46,821 bases of DNA from Fragilariopsis cylindrus CCMP1102. Lineage: Eukaryota; Bacillariophyta; Bacillariophyceae; Bacillariales; Bacillariaceae. Under the pieces are notes generated by a model, which worked only from the letters and a program-made list of their open reading frames with translations, was not told where the DNA came from and did no database searches. The position numbers and the translations under genes were made by a program. This document shows, piece after piece, positions 11,192 through 22,532 of the stretch (its first letter is position 1; each line of letters opens with the position of its first letter). Location: the NCBI GenBank assembly GCA_900095095.1, contig FMBT01000052.1, positions 1 to 46,821 on the forward strand, given 5' to 3'.

Positions 11192-11735
11192 TACTGTTCT
11201 TACTAGCCAGCTACTCGCTAGTGATAGTATTTAGTACTGTGGGTAGCTAGTCCAACTCCGTACAGTACGTACTCCGTACAGTACCGTCACTCATGAAAAA
11301 TTCGTACTAGTACAGTTTACAATAATTGAATCGTTTTTTTTTTCACCGCACCGGGCGAACGCTATCTCCTCTTTTTTTCTCTCTTTTTGATAATCAAGAA
11401 CGACCGACGATGGATTCATATAAACTGCCACCGTAAATCGCAAGGAGTCGAACACAGTTGCAAACAAGTCCCACTTTTAAATTGGCACAAAGACCGTCTC
11501 GCACCGACATCGATGTACATGTACATTTCCGTCCGCCTTTTCATACGACTTACATTTAGTTATTCTACTCTTTAGGAGGAGTGACCACGGAGAGATTTCT
11601 GTTTTTCTTCGAATTGTTCAGTCAATCAATGTTGTAAGGTATTTTCATCGGCAATCGGCAACATCTATATCTGTAGTGCCATTATTTCAACAGTAGAGAT
11701 CCAAGAAGACTTTACATTCTTCTCTAATATCGACC
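11192..11735. promoter_or_regulatory. Upstream region of the 860-residue ORF, with a tandem GTACAGTAC repeat
   Basis: The 544 bp between the MITE and the ATG at 11736. It holds a direct repeat, ACTCCGTACAGTAC, present twice with a 16-bp period (motif cores at 11260-11268 and 11276-11284), and a T-run plus CT-rich stretch at 11334-11386. The start has a good context (ACCATGG). Confidence 0.5.
11260..11284 (+). promoter_or_regulatory. Tandem GTACAGTAC motif
   Basis: Two exact copies of GTACAGTAC, 16 bp apart, inside a repeated ACTCCGTACAGTAC unit about 460 bp upstream of the next gene. The spacing of about one and a half helical turns and the repetition suggest a protein-binding site; this is inference. 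Confidence 0.4.
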
Positions 11736-14318
11736 ATGGCTGCATTTTTATCCTTTTCTCGACGCAAAGCATATGAAACAGCAGGGTATCAGCAACCAAT
11801 TGATCCATGGAACCTTGGTGTGAGTACCAGTACTAGTAGCGTAGATAGTATCGCACATCAAAGTAGTGGCGATGACACGCTCCTTTCCACGAGAACGCCC
11901 CCGACTCCTGAAGGACTTAGACCCAGAAAGTCAATTCAGAGAATCCGAAAGGATGTCCTAGAAGTTTATCATCATCGTCATGAAACAAATTTCAAGAATA
12001 ACCTATCTCGTGAATATAATATTGCCACCGACTGCAAACTTCCTCCTCCACAGACTCTACCACAAACACAATATAGGTCAGGTTTCCAGGCAACTGCTTC
12101 TTCTTTTCGAGAACTACCCGCATCTGGGATTCTTCCAATTTCCCTTCAAGATGCTCGTAGATCTCCCTTAGACATGACCTCATCATTCTATAAGCCATCA
12201 TTGGAAGACAACGAGAATTGGAATGAGGAAGATGTCGATATAGTTTCATTGGCGGAGAACAAATTTTCGCAAAAACATGAACGCAAAAAGCGTCGACAAC
12301 AAAAAGTTGCTGTATCTCCGGACCTGAAAAGAGGTGGTAAGGCTAAAACAGCCGTGGGTGCTCTGGTTTTTGCCATGACCGAGTCCTCTGTACGACCGAA
12401 TAATCCACAAGGGTTGGCAAGTACGAAAAAAACAAATGACGAGACGTCTTATCATTCTATTTTACCACCAAGAACTTGGATGAATGATCACCAATACGAA
12501 GACGAGTATTTAATGGATGATTATGCCGATGAGGATGATACGATCGACTGTGACGGGGACGATGATGACAATCAATCGTCTCTTCATGCTTCTCCGTCTT
12601 CTATTCGATTGAGACGAAAATCACAATCTCAGCAAGATACAAGTTTTACCCGGGGGATTCTAAATAATGAGCACAACTCGTCCTGGCTCGAGGAAACGTC
12701 TAATCGAGATCACTTGCCCTATAATTTTAACTCAATTATGACGGAAGAAGGTACTGGTACTTCACTCAGAGAGAAGATCGATGCTCCTCGTATTTTGTCA
12801 TTGGTAAACGACACTGATGGGCTCAATGTTAGTGCCATAAGTCATTCTCTGCACCAAAGAGATATCGAGACCCTCCATAGCTTAGCCGATACGATGGAAG
12901 ACGAAGAGGAAGAATATAAAGAAATTCCTCTCTATTATCAGGCCTTAACAGATACGCATGATGTTGCCAACGATGACGCCCTTCTTCTGGCAGAGGATAA
13001 CAATCATAGACGGATTAAAGAAGATGTTCTTCGATCTACATTCGAACGCTTACAGTATAGCTTGGATCTATTGAAGGAAGTATTTGATATACACAGTTCG
13101 TTATTTCTTGGAGTACAAACGACGAAAAGTGGTCGGAAATATTGTCGTATTTTGGAAGACTTACTACTGGAAATGCGGGAGAAAGATTCATGCGATACTC
13201 GAAGGCAAGCACTACTGTTTTGTTTGTCGCTAATACAAAATACAAATCAAATTTCTGATATCAGTCCTTTTCCAACTTATCTTCCGAATCATTGCTGGAA
13301 ACCCCTCCCCGGATTCCGTTCCTCTCTTGGTTTGGAGGAGGAGCCTCAAAGCCCGTCAACTATTCGGGGTGGAGATACATCCTTATTTTCTCTCCCATCG
13401 GATTCTGCAAATGATAGCACACCTCATACATCAAATGTGAGTATGACTACTACCATAACAACTATAGTATCTCCCGATAAAAGCACATCGCAGTTCTTTA
13501 ACCATCAGCAACGACCGTATTATGTTTCCAACGATCGTGACAATGACGATGCTGATCGTTTTGGAACGCGTAGGACGGTAGAATCCCTTGTCAACCTGCT
13601 TCGAAGACTTGAGACTTCTTGTCAATACCTGGAGTCAAAAATGAGTGCAGGAGAAAAGTTGAAGGTTATCGAAGACATCAAGAAAGTGTATCTTGAACTT
13701 TTAATCGTACCGACACAAGATCTGAAGCAAATTATAAAATGTTTTGAGATGAAGTTCGATCAGACCTCATATTTAACAAGGACAGTATCCGATGATCAAG
13801 ATATACATATATCTCGGTCGATTCTTCGTCCCCTTAATTCATATGAAAGCGTTAAGATGATACCAAAAAATGAAACAGAAAATGCCGATCAGCGACAAGT
13901 TGCACTGGCAGGAGAAAATTTACGGGTCAATATTGTTCAGTGCGATGTCAACGGAGTCATCGACAACCAGAATCAGAGTATAGAGTGTGACTTATGGAGC
14001 CCAACAACCAACGATATGAATAGTTTGATACATCCTCAAAGCATCGAGGAGAGCGTGACCGCGATGAGAAACGAATATACAGCAGTGGTAGAAGAAGAAG
14101 AAGAACACATAGATGACCTAAGACGCACTGTAGGGAGTTTCGACCGTGAAAGCGACCAAGAAGAAAGAGAAGCAGCTCCATCGTCGGACGAGGATTTGCG
14201 TGATAATGTACATGCTGCAACTGGTACCATTCGACGGCAACGTTCGAGAAAAGGTCGAAATTGGAAAAAACGTTTTTTGGCGCTAAAGAACCGAGGTCGA
14301 CAAAAAGCTTCTGAATAA
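11736..14318 (+). CDS. Unrecognised 860-residue acidic protein
   Basis: A single uninterrupted ORF of 860 codons starting at a favourable ATG; the length makes chance implausible. No domain is recognised. The N-terminal third is Ser/Thr/basic-rich and likely disordered, with the basic patch KHERKKRRQQKVAV near residue 180. An acidic cluster, DDYADEDDTIDCDGDDDD, lies near residues 260-280. Two predicted helical stretches stand out, about residues 425-500 (with FERLQYSLDLLKEVFDIHSS) and about 610-680 (with ESLVNLLRRLETSCQYLESK). A Glu-rich segment, VVEEEEEHIDDLRR, is followed by a strongly basic tail, RRQRSRKGRNWKKRFLALKN, which could be a nuclear or nucleic-acid-binding signal. There are no membrane segments and no introns. 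The function is unknown; it may be lineage-specific. Confidence 0.8.
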   Translation: MAAFLSFSRRKAYETAGYQQPIDPWNLGVSTSTSSVDSIAHQSSGDDTLLSTRTPPTPEGLRPRKSIQRIRKDVLEVYHHRHETNFKNNLSREYNIATDCKLPPPQTLPQTQYRSGFQATASSFRELPASGILPISLQDARRSPLDMTSSFYKPSLEDNENWNEEDVDIVSLAENKFSQKHERKKRRQQKVAVSPDLKRGGKAKTAVGALVFAMTESSVRPNNPQGLASTKKTNDETSYHSILPPRTWMNDHQYEDEYLMDDYADEDDTIDCDGDDDDNQSSLHASPSSIRLRRKSQSQQDTSFTRGILNNEHNSSWLEETSNRDHLPYNFNSIMTEEGTGTSLREKIDAPRILSLVNDTDGLNVSAISHSLHQRDIETLHSLADTMEDEEEEYKEIPLYYQALTDTHDVANDDALLLAEDNNHRRIKEDVLRSTFERLQYSLDLLKEVFDIHSSLFLGVQTTKSGRKYCRILEDLLLEMREKDSCDTRRQALLFCLSLIQNTNQISDISPFPTYLPNHCWKPLPGFRSSLGLEEEPQSPSTIRGGDTSLFSLPSDSANDSTPHTSNVSMTTTITTIVSPDKSTSQFFNHQQRPYYVSNDRDNDDADRFGTRRTVESLVNLLRRLETSCQYLESKMSAGEKLKVIEDIKKVYLELLIVPTQDLKQIIKCFEMKFDQTSYLTRTVSDDQDIHISRSILRPLNSYESVKMIPKNETENADQRQVALAGENLRVNIVQCDVNGVIDNQNQSIECDLWSPTTNDMNSLIHPQSIEESVTAMRNEYTAVVEEEEEHIDDLRRTVGSFDRESDQEEREAAPSSDEDLRDNVHAATGTIRRQRSRKGRNWKKRFLALKNRGRQKASE

Positions 14319-14638
14319 TCTTTTTCAACAATGAAACATCGTACTTGGAGAGATAATCGATGATACGTTAAATTTTTATTCCAAGATTAAAATTCATCTG
14401 ACATTTTTTACAATAATGTATACAATTGTAGATTATTATAATTAATTAATTACTGTAATGGAAGGAACAATAAGTTGCAATCGCAATTATTCATAGAAGT
14501 TTATCTCGTATCTTAGTACAACAAAGTAAGGTAGCATCACCAAGCATGTTCGATATGATCTCAATTGTTCACTTTTTGGAAAAGCAAGACAGACAATCGT
14601 ATCGTGTTTCCAGATTAATTCACATTCTTTATATTATC
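14319..14638. other. Convergent intergenic region
   Basis: 320 bp between the 3' ends of the 860-residue ORF and the MoaD gene. AT-rich, with no element recognised. Confidence 0.5.
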
Positions 14639-14908
14639 TCAACCTCCTGATATGGGCGGAATCAATGCAATTGTATCCCCATCTTTCAAAGCTAGAACCT
14701 GTCCTCTCGTCACATACTCTTCATTTAAAGCCAGCGTAAGGTTTTCTTCATCTTTGACCATGGATGCCAAACCGGGATATTCCAGTGCAAGTAGACGTCT
14801 CAGAGATGAAGTATTTGCCTCATCAGGGGTTAATTCAATGCATTTTTTAGAAATGTCACCAGCTGCTTCGCGGGCCGATGCAAAGAAAAGAACCTGAATT
14901 GATATCAT
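14639..14908 (-). CDS. MoaD/MOCS2A molybdopterin synthase sulfur-carrier subunit
   Basis: An 89-residue ubiquitin-fold sulfur carrier. It begins MISIQVLFFASAREAAGD, matching the MoaD start (VLFFA.AREL.G), and ends LIPPISGG with the C-terminal Gly-Gly that is adenylated and thiocarboxylated by the MoeB/MOCS3 enzyme. With MoaE/MOCS2B it converts precursor Z (cPMP) to molybdopterin in the cytosol. The internal VLALKDGDTIALIPP is also typical. It is a single exon of normal family length with no organelle presequence, and it stands apart from any other molybdenum-cofactor gene. The ATCAATTCAG just inside the ATG could in principle be a splice acceptor, but the ATG-initiated form already has the normal N-terminus. 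Confidence 0.9.
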   Translation of the reverse strand: MISIQVLFFASAREAAGDISKKCIELTPDEANTSSLRRLLALEYPGLASMVKDEENLTLALNEEYVTRGQVLALKDGDTIALIPPISGG

Positions 14909-15422
14909 TAATTAGTCCGAAATCAATTGATCTGTTGCTGTTGCTGTTGTTGTTGTATTTATTTGTTTTGTGTGTGTTGTGTCATACTTTTGTAGAACTT
15001 GAATTGATATATCATGCATAAGTTACTGTAAGTTACTACGGTACTGGTACTGTGAGCGTGAAAAGTATACCAAAAGTATACTAGTACCATCGGCCGCCAC
15101 AACACACGTATTTAAAATTCAGTGCTAATTTCAGACATGCCACAAAGTGAAAAACTGGATGATTCCCGAATTCAAATAATCCTACGGTACACGCACAGAA
15201 TCCTACACGCACAGAAAAAAAATAAAAAAATAGAATAATAGGTGCTATGTTAGCTTTATTTCCAAATGGAATCTTACTTTTCCCCTCTTAGATAAATAAT
15301 AAAACTATCAGCTACAGTATTTGATCTGCACACGATCAATATCAATCACAAAGTCTCGCAACTTAAGGTAAGTTCATGACAAGGCAGTTTGAAGCATGGG
15401 ACATAATGCAGATAAATAGACA

Positions 15423-15449
15423 GTGTGTATGTGTGTGTATGTGTGTGTT
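15423..15449. repeat. GTGTGTAT-type microsatellite
   Basis: Interrupted GT repeat with regularly spaced TAT units, in noncoding DNA. Confidence 0.8.
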
Positions 15450-15766
15450 CGATACGATAGTTGCTACAGTTATTCGCGGTCTTTCATAATCGCTCCGTTT
15501 CTTCAGATGCTATTTTGCATTTTGCGGATCTAGCAGCGCCGACAACCGACTTCCAGCTTTCGTTCGTCAAAAATTGACAGAAGCGATGACGATGGAAAAC
15601 GAATGCACCATAAAAATTCATCTGTCAAGTAGCATTCGGTTCGGATGATGTAGTTGCCATCATGGTCAACCAGGTCATCATCATACAATACACACAGAAC
15701 GATGATAATACCATTGGATCTACTTTTTCGTTATTCGTTTGTGAGCACGCGCGAATTTGTATTATT

Positions 15767-15774
15767 GTACAGTA
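15767..15774 (+). promoter_or_regulatory. GTACAGTA motif upstream of V-ATPase c
   Basis: Exact GTACAGTA octamer 197 bp upstream of the V-ATPase c start codon; role inferred from recurrence at other genes. Confidence 0.35.
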
Positions 15775-15970
15775 ATGCGCGTTTTCCATTTATTTTAAAA
15801 TTATTGGAAATCGACAAATGCAAAAATAATCGCACATCGGAAAACTTTTCCTCTTTTACATTGTACAATTAATTGCATGTACTCATACACTTTTTCTTTC
15901 TTATTGTTATCACACATAGTCCATCTTCGAACAACAATCCTCGTATATACTACTAATCTATATACTAATC

Positions 15971-16635
15971 ATGAGTGTTGAAATGGAAACTTGCCCGGCC
16001 TCTGCGCCCTTCTTCGGCTTTATGGGCGTCACTTCCGCCCTTGTTTTTGCTAATATCGGTGCTGCCTACGGAACTGCCAAGTCCGGTGTTGGTATCTCTT
16101 CAATGGGTGTTATGAACCCTGGCTTGGTTATGCGTAACATTATTCCTGTTGTTATGGCGGGTGTTTTGGGTATTTACGGTTTAATTGTTGCTGTTATTAT
16201 CCAAGGTTCTATTGTAGCTCCTCAAAATGGTCTTGCTCAATATTCTCTATACACTGGTTTCGCACATTTGGCTGCCGGTCTTTGCTGTGGATTATCAGGT
16301 CTTGCTGCTGGTATGGCTATTGGTATTGTTGGAGATGCAGGTGTACGAGCTGTTGGACAACAAGAAAAACTATTTGTTGGTATGATTTTGATCTTGATTT
16401 TCGCAGAAGCTCTTGGTCTTTACGGTACGTAATATAATGTATTTGACTTTAAAATGAATATACAAACAATAATGTGATATGCACAATGAAGATAATTGTT
16501 GAAATGGTATTGTCATTCTTACACATAATTTCCTTTGTTGTTTAATCTGTATACTTATTTCATCTCTTTTTCGTAGGACTGATTGTTGCCCTTATCTTAT
16601 CACAAAACTCTTTTATATGCGAGGGAAATAATTAG
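15971..16635 (+). CDS. V-type ATPase 16-kDa proteolipid subunit c
   Basis: The membrane rotor subunit of the vacuolar H+-ATPase, 170 residues, in two exons: 15971-16424 and 16577-16635 (donor GTACGT, acceptor CGTAG). Four transmembrane helices are visible: [60 protein letters not shown] and [20 protein letters not shown]. The Glu in [10 protein letters not shown] of helix 4 is the proton-carrying residue. [12 protein letters not shown] and [14 protein letters not shown] are the conserved cytoplasmic loops. The second exon supplies the end of helix 4 and a slightly longer tail than usual (SFICEGNN). Pyrimidine-ending, GGT-rich codons suggest high expression. The ATG chosen gives the normal family N-terminus. 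Confidence 0.96.
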
Positions 16636-16907
16636 AATTGTTACAGTTGATTTTTTTATGTAGACATTTTGACCCTGTAAATATTTCTTTGTCTTATAAA
16701 ATATTCTAGAATCTATGTTGAAGCTACAACAATTGATTTTCGTTTCTTAGAGCTTAATTCGTCCCTCTAGACAACTAGTAATATTAAGTTCCATCCCATA
16801 ATTAATTTGTGGATGTACAACATCGCAAATAGTTAATCGCACATGTCTTGTTTAGAAAAGGAAAAGTGATAGATTATCTTAAAGGATTATTTAAGACCTA
16901 CAAGTAG

Positions 16908-19900
16908 CTATTGAATCGCACGTTTCACGAGACTCAGAATGTTGTTGATTGCCACCACATCATCACAGCAGACCGTAATTTTTCCTGCGCCCTCGGTCGA
17001 TTCTATTTTCACCAAGACCGGTACATTATCAGCAGGAAGAAGTCCCATCATCCGCAGCTTCTTTTCGGCTAGAAGGTTTACGTTCCCTGCCGATATCATT
17101 TCTAACGAAGAATGCTTGAGCAATGACTTGAGAACGGATGTCATAGGAAGGGACGATATGTAGGACGATTCGACGCGCTGGAAACCTTGCATTCGAGTCA
17201 TGGTGGTATCAAACTCCTCGACGGACATATTTTTCTCGAGTTGCAGCAAAAGTTCACCAAGAGGGGGTTTAATTTCTATGGGGACGCTTCCACCCCCATA
17301 CCCCTGTTTCACTTCTATCCGACCTAGGAGATCGCCCTCTCTGTTCGACATCGAGGCAAACTCAACCACCAAACATGCGCTGGTTTTTTGGTTGCCTTTT
17401 AGTTCCATTATTTCAGGAGGACATAAAATTTTCTTGCTTGCATGAGTGCCGGTGGTACCTGATCGGGGCAATACTTTGATGCGACGAATTGACGAGGAAT
17501 CTGATTTCCTACACGATGTTGTTGCGAACATACATAAGTACATACATAAATACGAGGAAGCAAAAAATGGTCAGAAGAAGAATTCGAACGTGCCGTTACA
17601 TGGTATAATCAAGGGATTATCCCAAGATGCAAATACTTACTTGTTAGTAAATTGAAGTTGAATGCAGACAACGTTTGTTTTCGAGGGATCGATGTTTCTC
17701 ATTTGCAGCTCACTCTTTTTAGTTGCACCGCGTAAATATCGGGCATGGACAGATAGCCCACCACAAAGCTCGGGTCGTACAAGTTGAAGCCATGCACTTG
17801 AATCTCTTTCTGCATCGATCTTTTGAGTTTTCTGATCATCCACCATGATAGGTGCCATCACAAGACCTTTGAGATCGTCATAAGCAGAAGATTTTGAACT
17901 TATGCGTGCTTCAGAAGCAGGAGCAGGTGCAAATCCACTTGACGACGACATCATACCAAGCAAGTTTCCTTCTTTCTGAGATGTGTTGGCCATAATGCTA
18001 GTAGCTTCAGAATCCAAGATGTTAGTACTGGGAATGACATCACTTTCGTCGCTGAAGTCATCCTCCTCGCTGCCAGAGGAGTCGTCATCAGATGAAGATA
18101 AAGCTGCAGAAGGTACGGTAGACACAGCTTTCTGTTGAATCATTGGTTGTAACATGAGGCCGTTTTGAACAGTGCCATTCGTTGAGGCTGAGGGAGCGAG
18201 CAATTTTTTTCTATCGCTATCATTACGCGAAGTAATGCTAATAGAGTCATCACTTTCGCTCTCACTTTCGCTCTCACTTTCGCTATTGTCAGTAGATGAA
18301 TCACTCGATTCGCTGCTAGATGTGCTTGTGTCAGAATCTCCAGAATCGTCACTGCTGCTGTTGCTGCTATCACTATCATTGTCTTCAGCATAAAATCCAC
18401 GTGTCCCTCCAGAAGTTTGCATCTGCGCCGGATCCGAGAAGTTGTGTGCTAGTTGTTCTTTAGCGGCCTCGATAGGTTCACGTAATGCTATAGGACTGTT
18501 CTTCTGGGCCCACTGTGGAAGTGAAATGTAAGCTCCCCGTGCCCGATGACCTACGAGGCTACTTAGTGTCCCAAATCGGAAAGAGTTCATACCAACAGAG
18601 GTGTTATCCTCTATCGGTAGGTAGGAAGGAGATGGCTTATTTGCCAAAAGTATAGCTTTTGTTTTTTTAGTATCCAAGACAGTAGCACCAGGTCGTTCGT
18701 CCATTCCAGTTGTATCGCATTTTAAGCCAATACATGCATGAAGGAGACAACTCTCAAAGCGTGCTCTGTCTTTGACATCAGGGTTTACGTCCACCCTTCC
18801 CATTGCCAGGATGTGTTCGCACAAAGCGATTTCTGGTGACGATGTTGACGCCATGTTCGATGATACCTGGGACATCCAGACTTTGCTGGCAAAATGAATG
18901 GATTGCTCCTTCTCGCTAGCTTTGAAGTTGGGGAAACAACAGTCTACCAATCTCACAAGTTCCTGCCTTGCACTATAAATATTGTGGGATCCATTTGTCC
19001 AGGAAGAAATACCCAACGATGGAGTATTGGTCATCCATTCGCCAACAATCCAGAGAGCCGAAGAAAGAGCCGAAGGAGGTAAGACAATACATAGCTTTTC
19101 CAAATCAGAGGCTTCTTTCTCATCTTCGTCGCTATTTTCGTTTGTTTCGCTAATATATGCCATTTGTCGATTCGATAAAGAGCTCACGAGCAACAAAAGG
19201 ATTCGACGTAGAGCAAATGCTTGGACTTGATTGGGGTCTTCCACTACGACATTCGATCCGTCACTGAGCGTCTTGGATGATGCTAATGAAAGTAGGATCG
19301 ATTGCATAACAGAGACAGCTTCTCCGACAACAACCTTACTATCGCTCGCTTGGGTCAAAGTAGAAAGACCATGTAACGCATCTAATGCGATTCGAGTAGC
19401 TATCCGTCTTTCTTTAACGGCCATTCCATTTGACTCTCCATGACGATCGTAAACGATTTGAGCAAGTTCGGTTACGCGCCCCACTGCTCGAATGGCTGTC
19501 GTGGAGAAGACTTTATCGCCATGACGGATGTATGTTCGAAGCTCATTAAGTACAGCCTCAATGGCGGCAGGTTCGAGAGCCAGTGAGACAAGAATATCGA
19601 TCTTAATTAGGCGTGTAAATGGTGGATCCAGAGCCTGGTTTAAGAAATGGAAAGAAGAGGGTAAAGTGAGTGATCAAGACTTGACATCTTTTCTTTTCTA
19701 TGTATATGTACATGTATATATATGTATATATATATATATATATATGCATATGTATATATATTATAGTAAGTCGCACCTTCACAAAAAAATCCGAGAGAAA
19801 GGGGGCAAATGCCGAAGGACAATCTCGAACCAAGACCCGTATAGATGTCAAGACAACGTATTGAATTTCTCGTCGTCCGCGATGAATCCGTACCAAGGCC

Positions 19901-21387
19901 TTTCCGATGGCGGATCTAGCTTTTATGCTGGAAACCCCACAGTAATAATGAAGCGAGCAAACGGCCAAGACAACACCGGCGTTTCTACTCTTGAGGAGGG
20001 GCATGGAAGAAGTCAAGAGGAGTTGGTGGTCAGGATCCAAATACTTCAACTCACCATCAAAAGTACCGTTGTTGATATCATTGGATAAGGAACCAGGCAC
20101 AGCACAACTTGTCATCGGATTGCCCAAAATTGTGGGCTGCCTCATGGCACTGGCAGTAGAGCTAGATGGCATGTCGACTTCTTCGTCTGTGGATCCGTCT
20201 TCTTCGTCAGAATAGAATCCTTTGGTAGTAACGCGACGAGTGATTTTTTTCTTATCCTTAGAACTACCAGCGTTGTTATTACTGTCTACGAAGTCCTTAA
20301 AACCAATACCAACGGTATTGGTGGTGCTTCCGCTATTGTTGTCGTTTTCAGTCTTTCCATCTTCGCTGCGGTATTGTGTGCGGTCAGCTGTTGCCACTAG
20401 TGATTTTGTTGTGGTCGTAGTTCTCTGTCCTCCTCTCAAAAGACGTCGTTGGACACGTCGCTCTTGATCGATAAGTTCGGCAACTCCCTGTTTCAAGGCC
20501 TTTGGCTCCTTGAAAAACTGTCGGCAGTATCGAGCCATGAGGTCAATTATAATAACTTGGCCCCATTCGTCCATATCGGTCAATAAATGACAGATTTTCC
20601 GATATGAAGTGTGCAAAAGTTCTAATCGTTCGGGACATAATTCGCAAAAGGAAACAAGGGCAGATGTCAATACCATGGTGCTAGAATCCTTGTCAAGGAA
20701 TTGCTCTTTCATAAGTTGCAACATAATTTCCCGCTGCATATCGTCGCATCGAGGAACGAGTTTGGATAATGCGTTAGCAGCACATTTGCGAACGTATGGA
20801 GAGACATCGCTGGCACACTTTTGAACGCCAAGAATTTGTATCTGCAAAATATCATTGATTCGGATCGACGATAAAACTCTCAAGGCCAGCGCCCGAATAA
20901 GTTGCTCTGAATCTGAAAGTCCCCGTTGAAAAGCATTGATGGAAAGTAGGGATAGCTCTCGAGTAGTGGCGTCGTGATCAGCGTATTGGACGAGATACAT
21001 GTATACCATTTTACGAACCTCGAGGGAATTAGCCCCTACTAGTTTGACTACGTGTGGATAAAAGTCTGATACATCTCTCCCTTTACTAATGGAAGCCAGA
21101 AGCCATTTCATTCCTTTTTGGAGAATATGAGTAGAATTTGGGTTGCTAGGGTCACTAGCGCTCAATTCGCTTCGGATCGTAGTGGGAGATATTGTTTCTT
21201 CCCAATATTGGGCATCGCCAAGAGTACTGAGAGCAGATGCTAGTTGTGTGTTCAAAAATTCGGTGGGATCCGCCGTTCCAACTGCGCCAACTGCTCCGGC
21301 TGCGCTACTGATAACAGTGCTAGATGCGGAGGCCACTGTTGATGCTGCGTCAGCTGCGCTATTGATAATATTAGTGCTGGATAACAT
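16908..21387 (-). CDS. AP-3 adaptor complex beta subunit
   Basis: A large subunit of the AP-3 coat, which sorts cargo from endosomes or Golgi toward vacuole or lysosome-type organelles. Three exons, 21387-19777, 19634-17641 and 17508-16908, give 1,401 residues with an unbroken frame. The N-terminal trunk has HEAT/adaptin features: GMKWLLASISKGRDVSDFYP, LVGANSLEVRKMVYMYLVQY, INAFQRGLSDSEQLIRALAL, SPYVRKCAANALSKLVPR and EWGQVIIIDLMARYCRQFF, all typical of beta-adaptins. An acidic Ser-rich hinge follows at about residues 940-1080, with SESESESESESDDSISI, the hallmark of AP-3 beta. The C-terminal ear region occupies the last 250 residues. The first intron (19635-19776) carries a TA microsatellite. 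The start is the ATG at 21387; the upstream in-frame codon is TTG. AP-3 beta is favoured over AP-1/2 by the hinge. Confidence 0.92.
19705..19763. repeat. TA/TATG microsatellite in an AP-3 beta intron
   Basis: A mostly TA/TATG simple repeat within the 142-nt intron 19635-19776. Confidence 0.85.
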
Positions 21388-21630
21388 CGTACTTGTATTT
21401 ACCGTATTATACAACAAGGATAATGTACAAATTAGAAATTATTCTTTGCCTGCTGTTTGTTTTCTCTTTTCATAATAAAGCCACCAGCACCAGGTCCTTG
21501 CAAAGACAATAGATCTTGTAAGTTACTTTGAAGTAATTTAGACCCATGTGTTAAATTTGTGTTAGCACCCTATTTTTCGCTACAGCAGTACTACCGGCAG
21601 TATTGATTGCTTTTACAAAAATTAATTTAA
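21388..21630. other. Upstream region of AP-3 beta
   Basis: About 240 bp between the AP-3 beta start and the TTAA-flanked element. The AP-3 beta promoter must lie here or beyond, so the mobile element sits only about 240-910 bp upstream of the start codon. Confidence 0.4.
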
Positions 21631-22293
21631 GGTGGTATCATCAGCCTGCGCCGAAAATCGCGCTACAACGCGTAAAAGAACGGGGAAAATGGACAATTCG
21701 TGTCCATTTTGGTTTGACCTGTTACTCTGACACTTTCTGTCAATAAGTATCATACTGTATATGACAACCTTCATCTGCTCAAAAGGAATCTTTCTATGCC
21801 CAATTTGATTGGTGTTCAGCGCGTGTACTAGGTGCTGTATGTGTTTGCAACTAAATATTAGTGGTTTTTAGTCAATCCGTACGGATTAGTGCAAACTTAG
21901 TGCAAACACGTTTGTCTACATCATTTTTGTACCTACCACCCCAAAGTAGGGCATAGAAATAATCTACATGAAAAGATCTATCTATTCATATCAGTCCCCA
22001 TGTAAATGGGTGCTTAGGGAGTGCTTGTATGAGTGTACGAAAGAGAGGACTAAGATATAATTGTGTTACTGATTTTTTAATTTTAGTGTGCTAAACTACA
22101 CACTGCGCTGTACAGTGTTTCACAATAATGCGCAGATTTTGAAAATTCCTCACAACAGCACATTTGCATTTAGCGTTACACGGAGGAAGAAGAGATTATA
22201 AAAATGCCAATCTCTGATTATTTTGAGTGAAGCGCGCTATGTACTGTTATTGCGCTAGTAGGGTCAAAAATTTCTGATCTTGATGATACCACC
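21631..22293. mobile_element. 663-bp MITE-like element with 13-bp TIRs and TTAA target duplication
   Basis: The left end GGTGGTATCATCA and the right end TGATGATACCACC are perfect inverted complements, and both are bounded by TTAA (21627-21630 and 22294-22297). TTAA duplication is the signature of piggyBac-type insertion. The interior has no ORF of useful length, so it is non-autonomous. Its terminal bases differ from the CCY start usual in piggyBac, so the superfamily is inferred from the TTAA alone. Confidence 0.8.
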
Positions 22294-22355
22294 TTAAAAA
22301 CAAACGCTCAACAATGGAACATCCTCAATCTGAAAAAAATCGAAAATCAGCGAGG

Positions 22356-22532
22356 TATGCAACGTAAACTACCGCAATGAAACGAATATAGCACTGAAAG
22401 CAACCTTTAACCGATCTACACCCAAAGCCATCTCAGAAAGACCTGATGGCACCAACTTCAAGTGCATCGAATACTACGCAGATTCCAAGTCAAAAACCGG
22501 CACCCACGAACAACTCAAACTAGCAAAAAAAG
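22356..22532 (+). repeat. Direct repeat copy 1 in the degenerate ORF
   Basis: Matches copy 2 at 22999-23135 with a few mismatches. Relative to copy 2 it keeps an extra block of about 40 bp between CACCCAAAGC and GAATACTA. Confidence 0.85.

Larger units (their letters stand above)
14909..15970. promoter_or_regulatory. Divergent intergenic region between moaD and V-ATPase c
   Basis: A 1.06-kb noncoding region holding both promoters. It contains CTGTTG-type repeats near 14934-14955, palindrome-rich GTAC/TACTGT sequence near 15025-15090, a GTGTGTAT microsatellite near 15423-15449 and a GTACAGTA motif at 15767-15774. The ORF at 15654-15872 has no recognisable features and is not called. Confidence 0.5.

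Noticed and set aside
15654-15872. 72-codon ORF before V-ATPase c
   Set aside because: Lies in the promoter region, with an unremarkable hydrophobic composition; probably chance.
18172-18393. Ser/Leu-rich ORF on the + strand
   Set aside because: It is the antisense shadow of the AP-3 beta acidic Ser-rich hinge.
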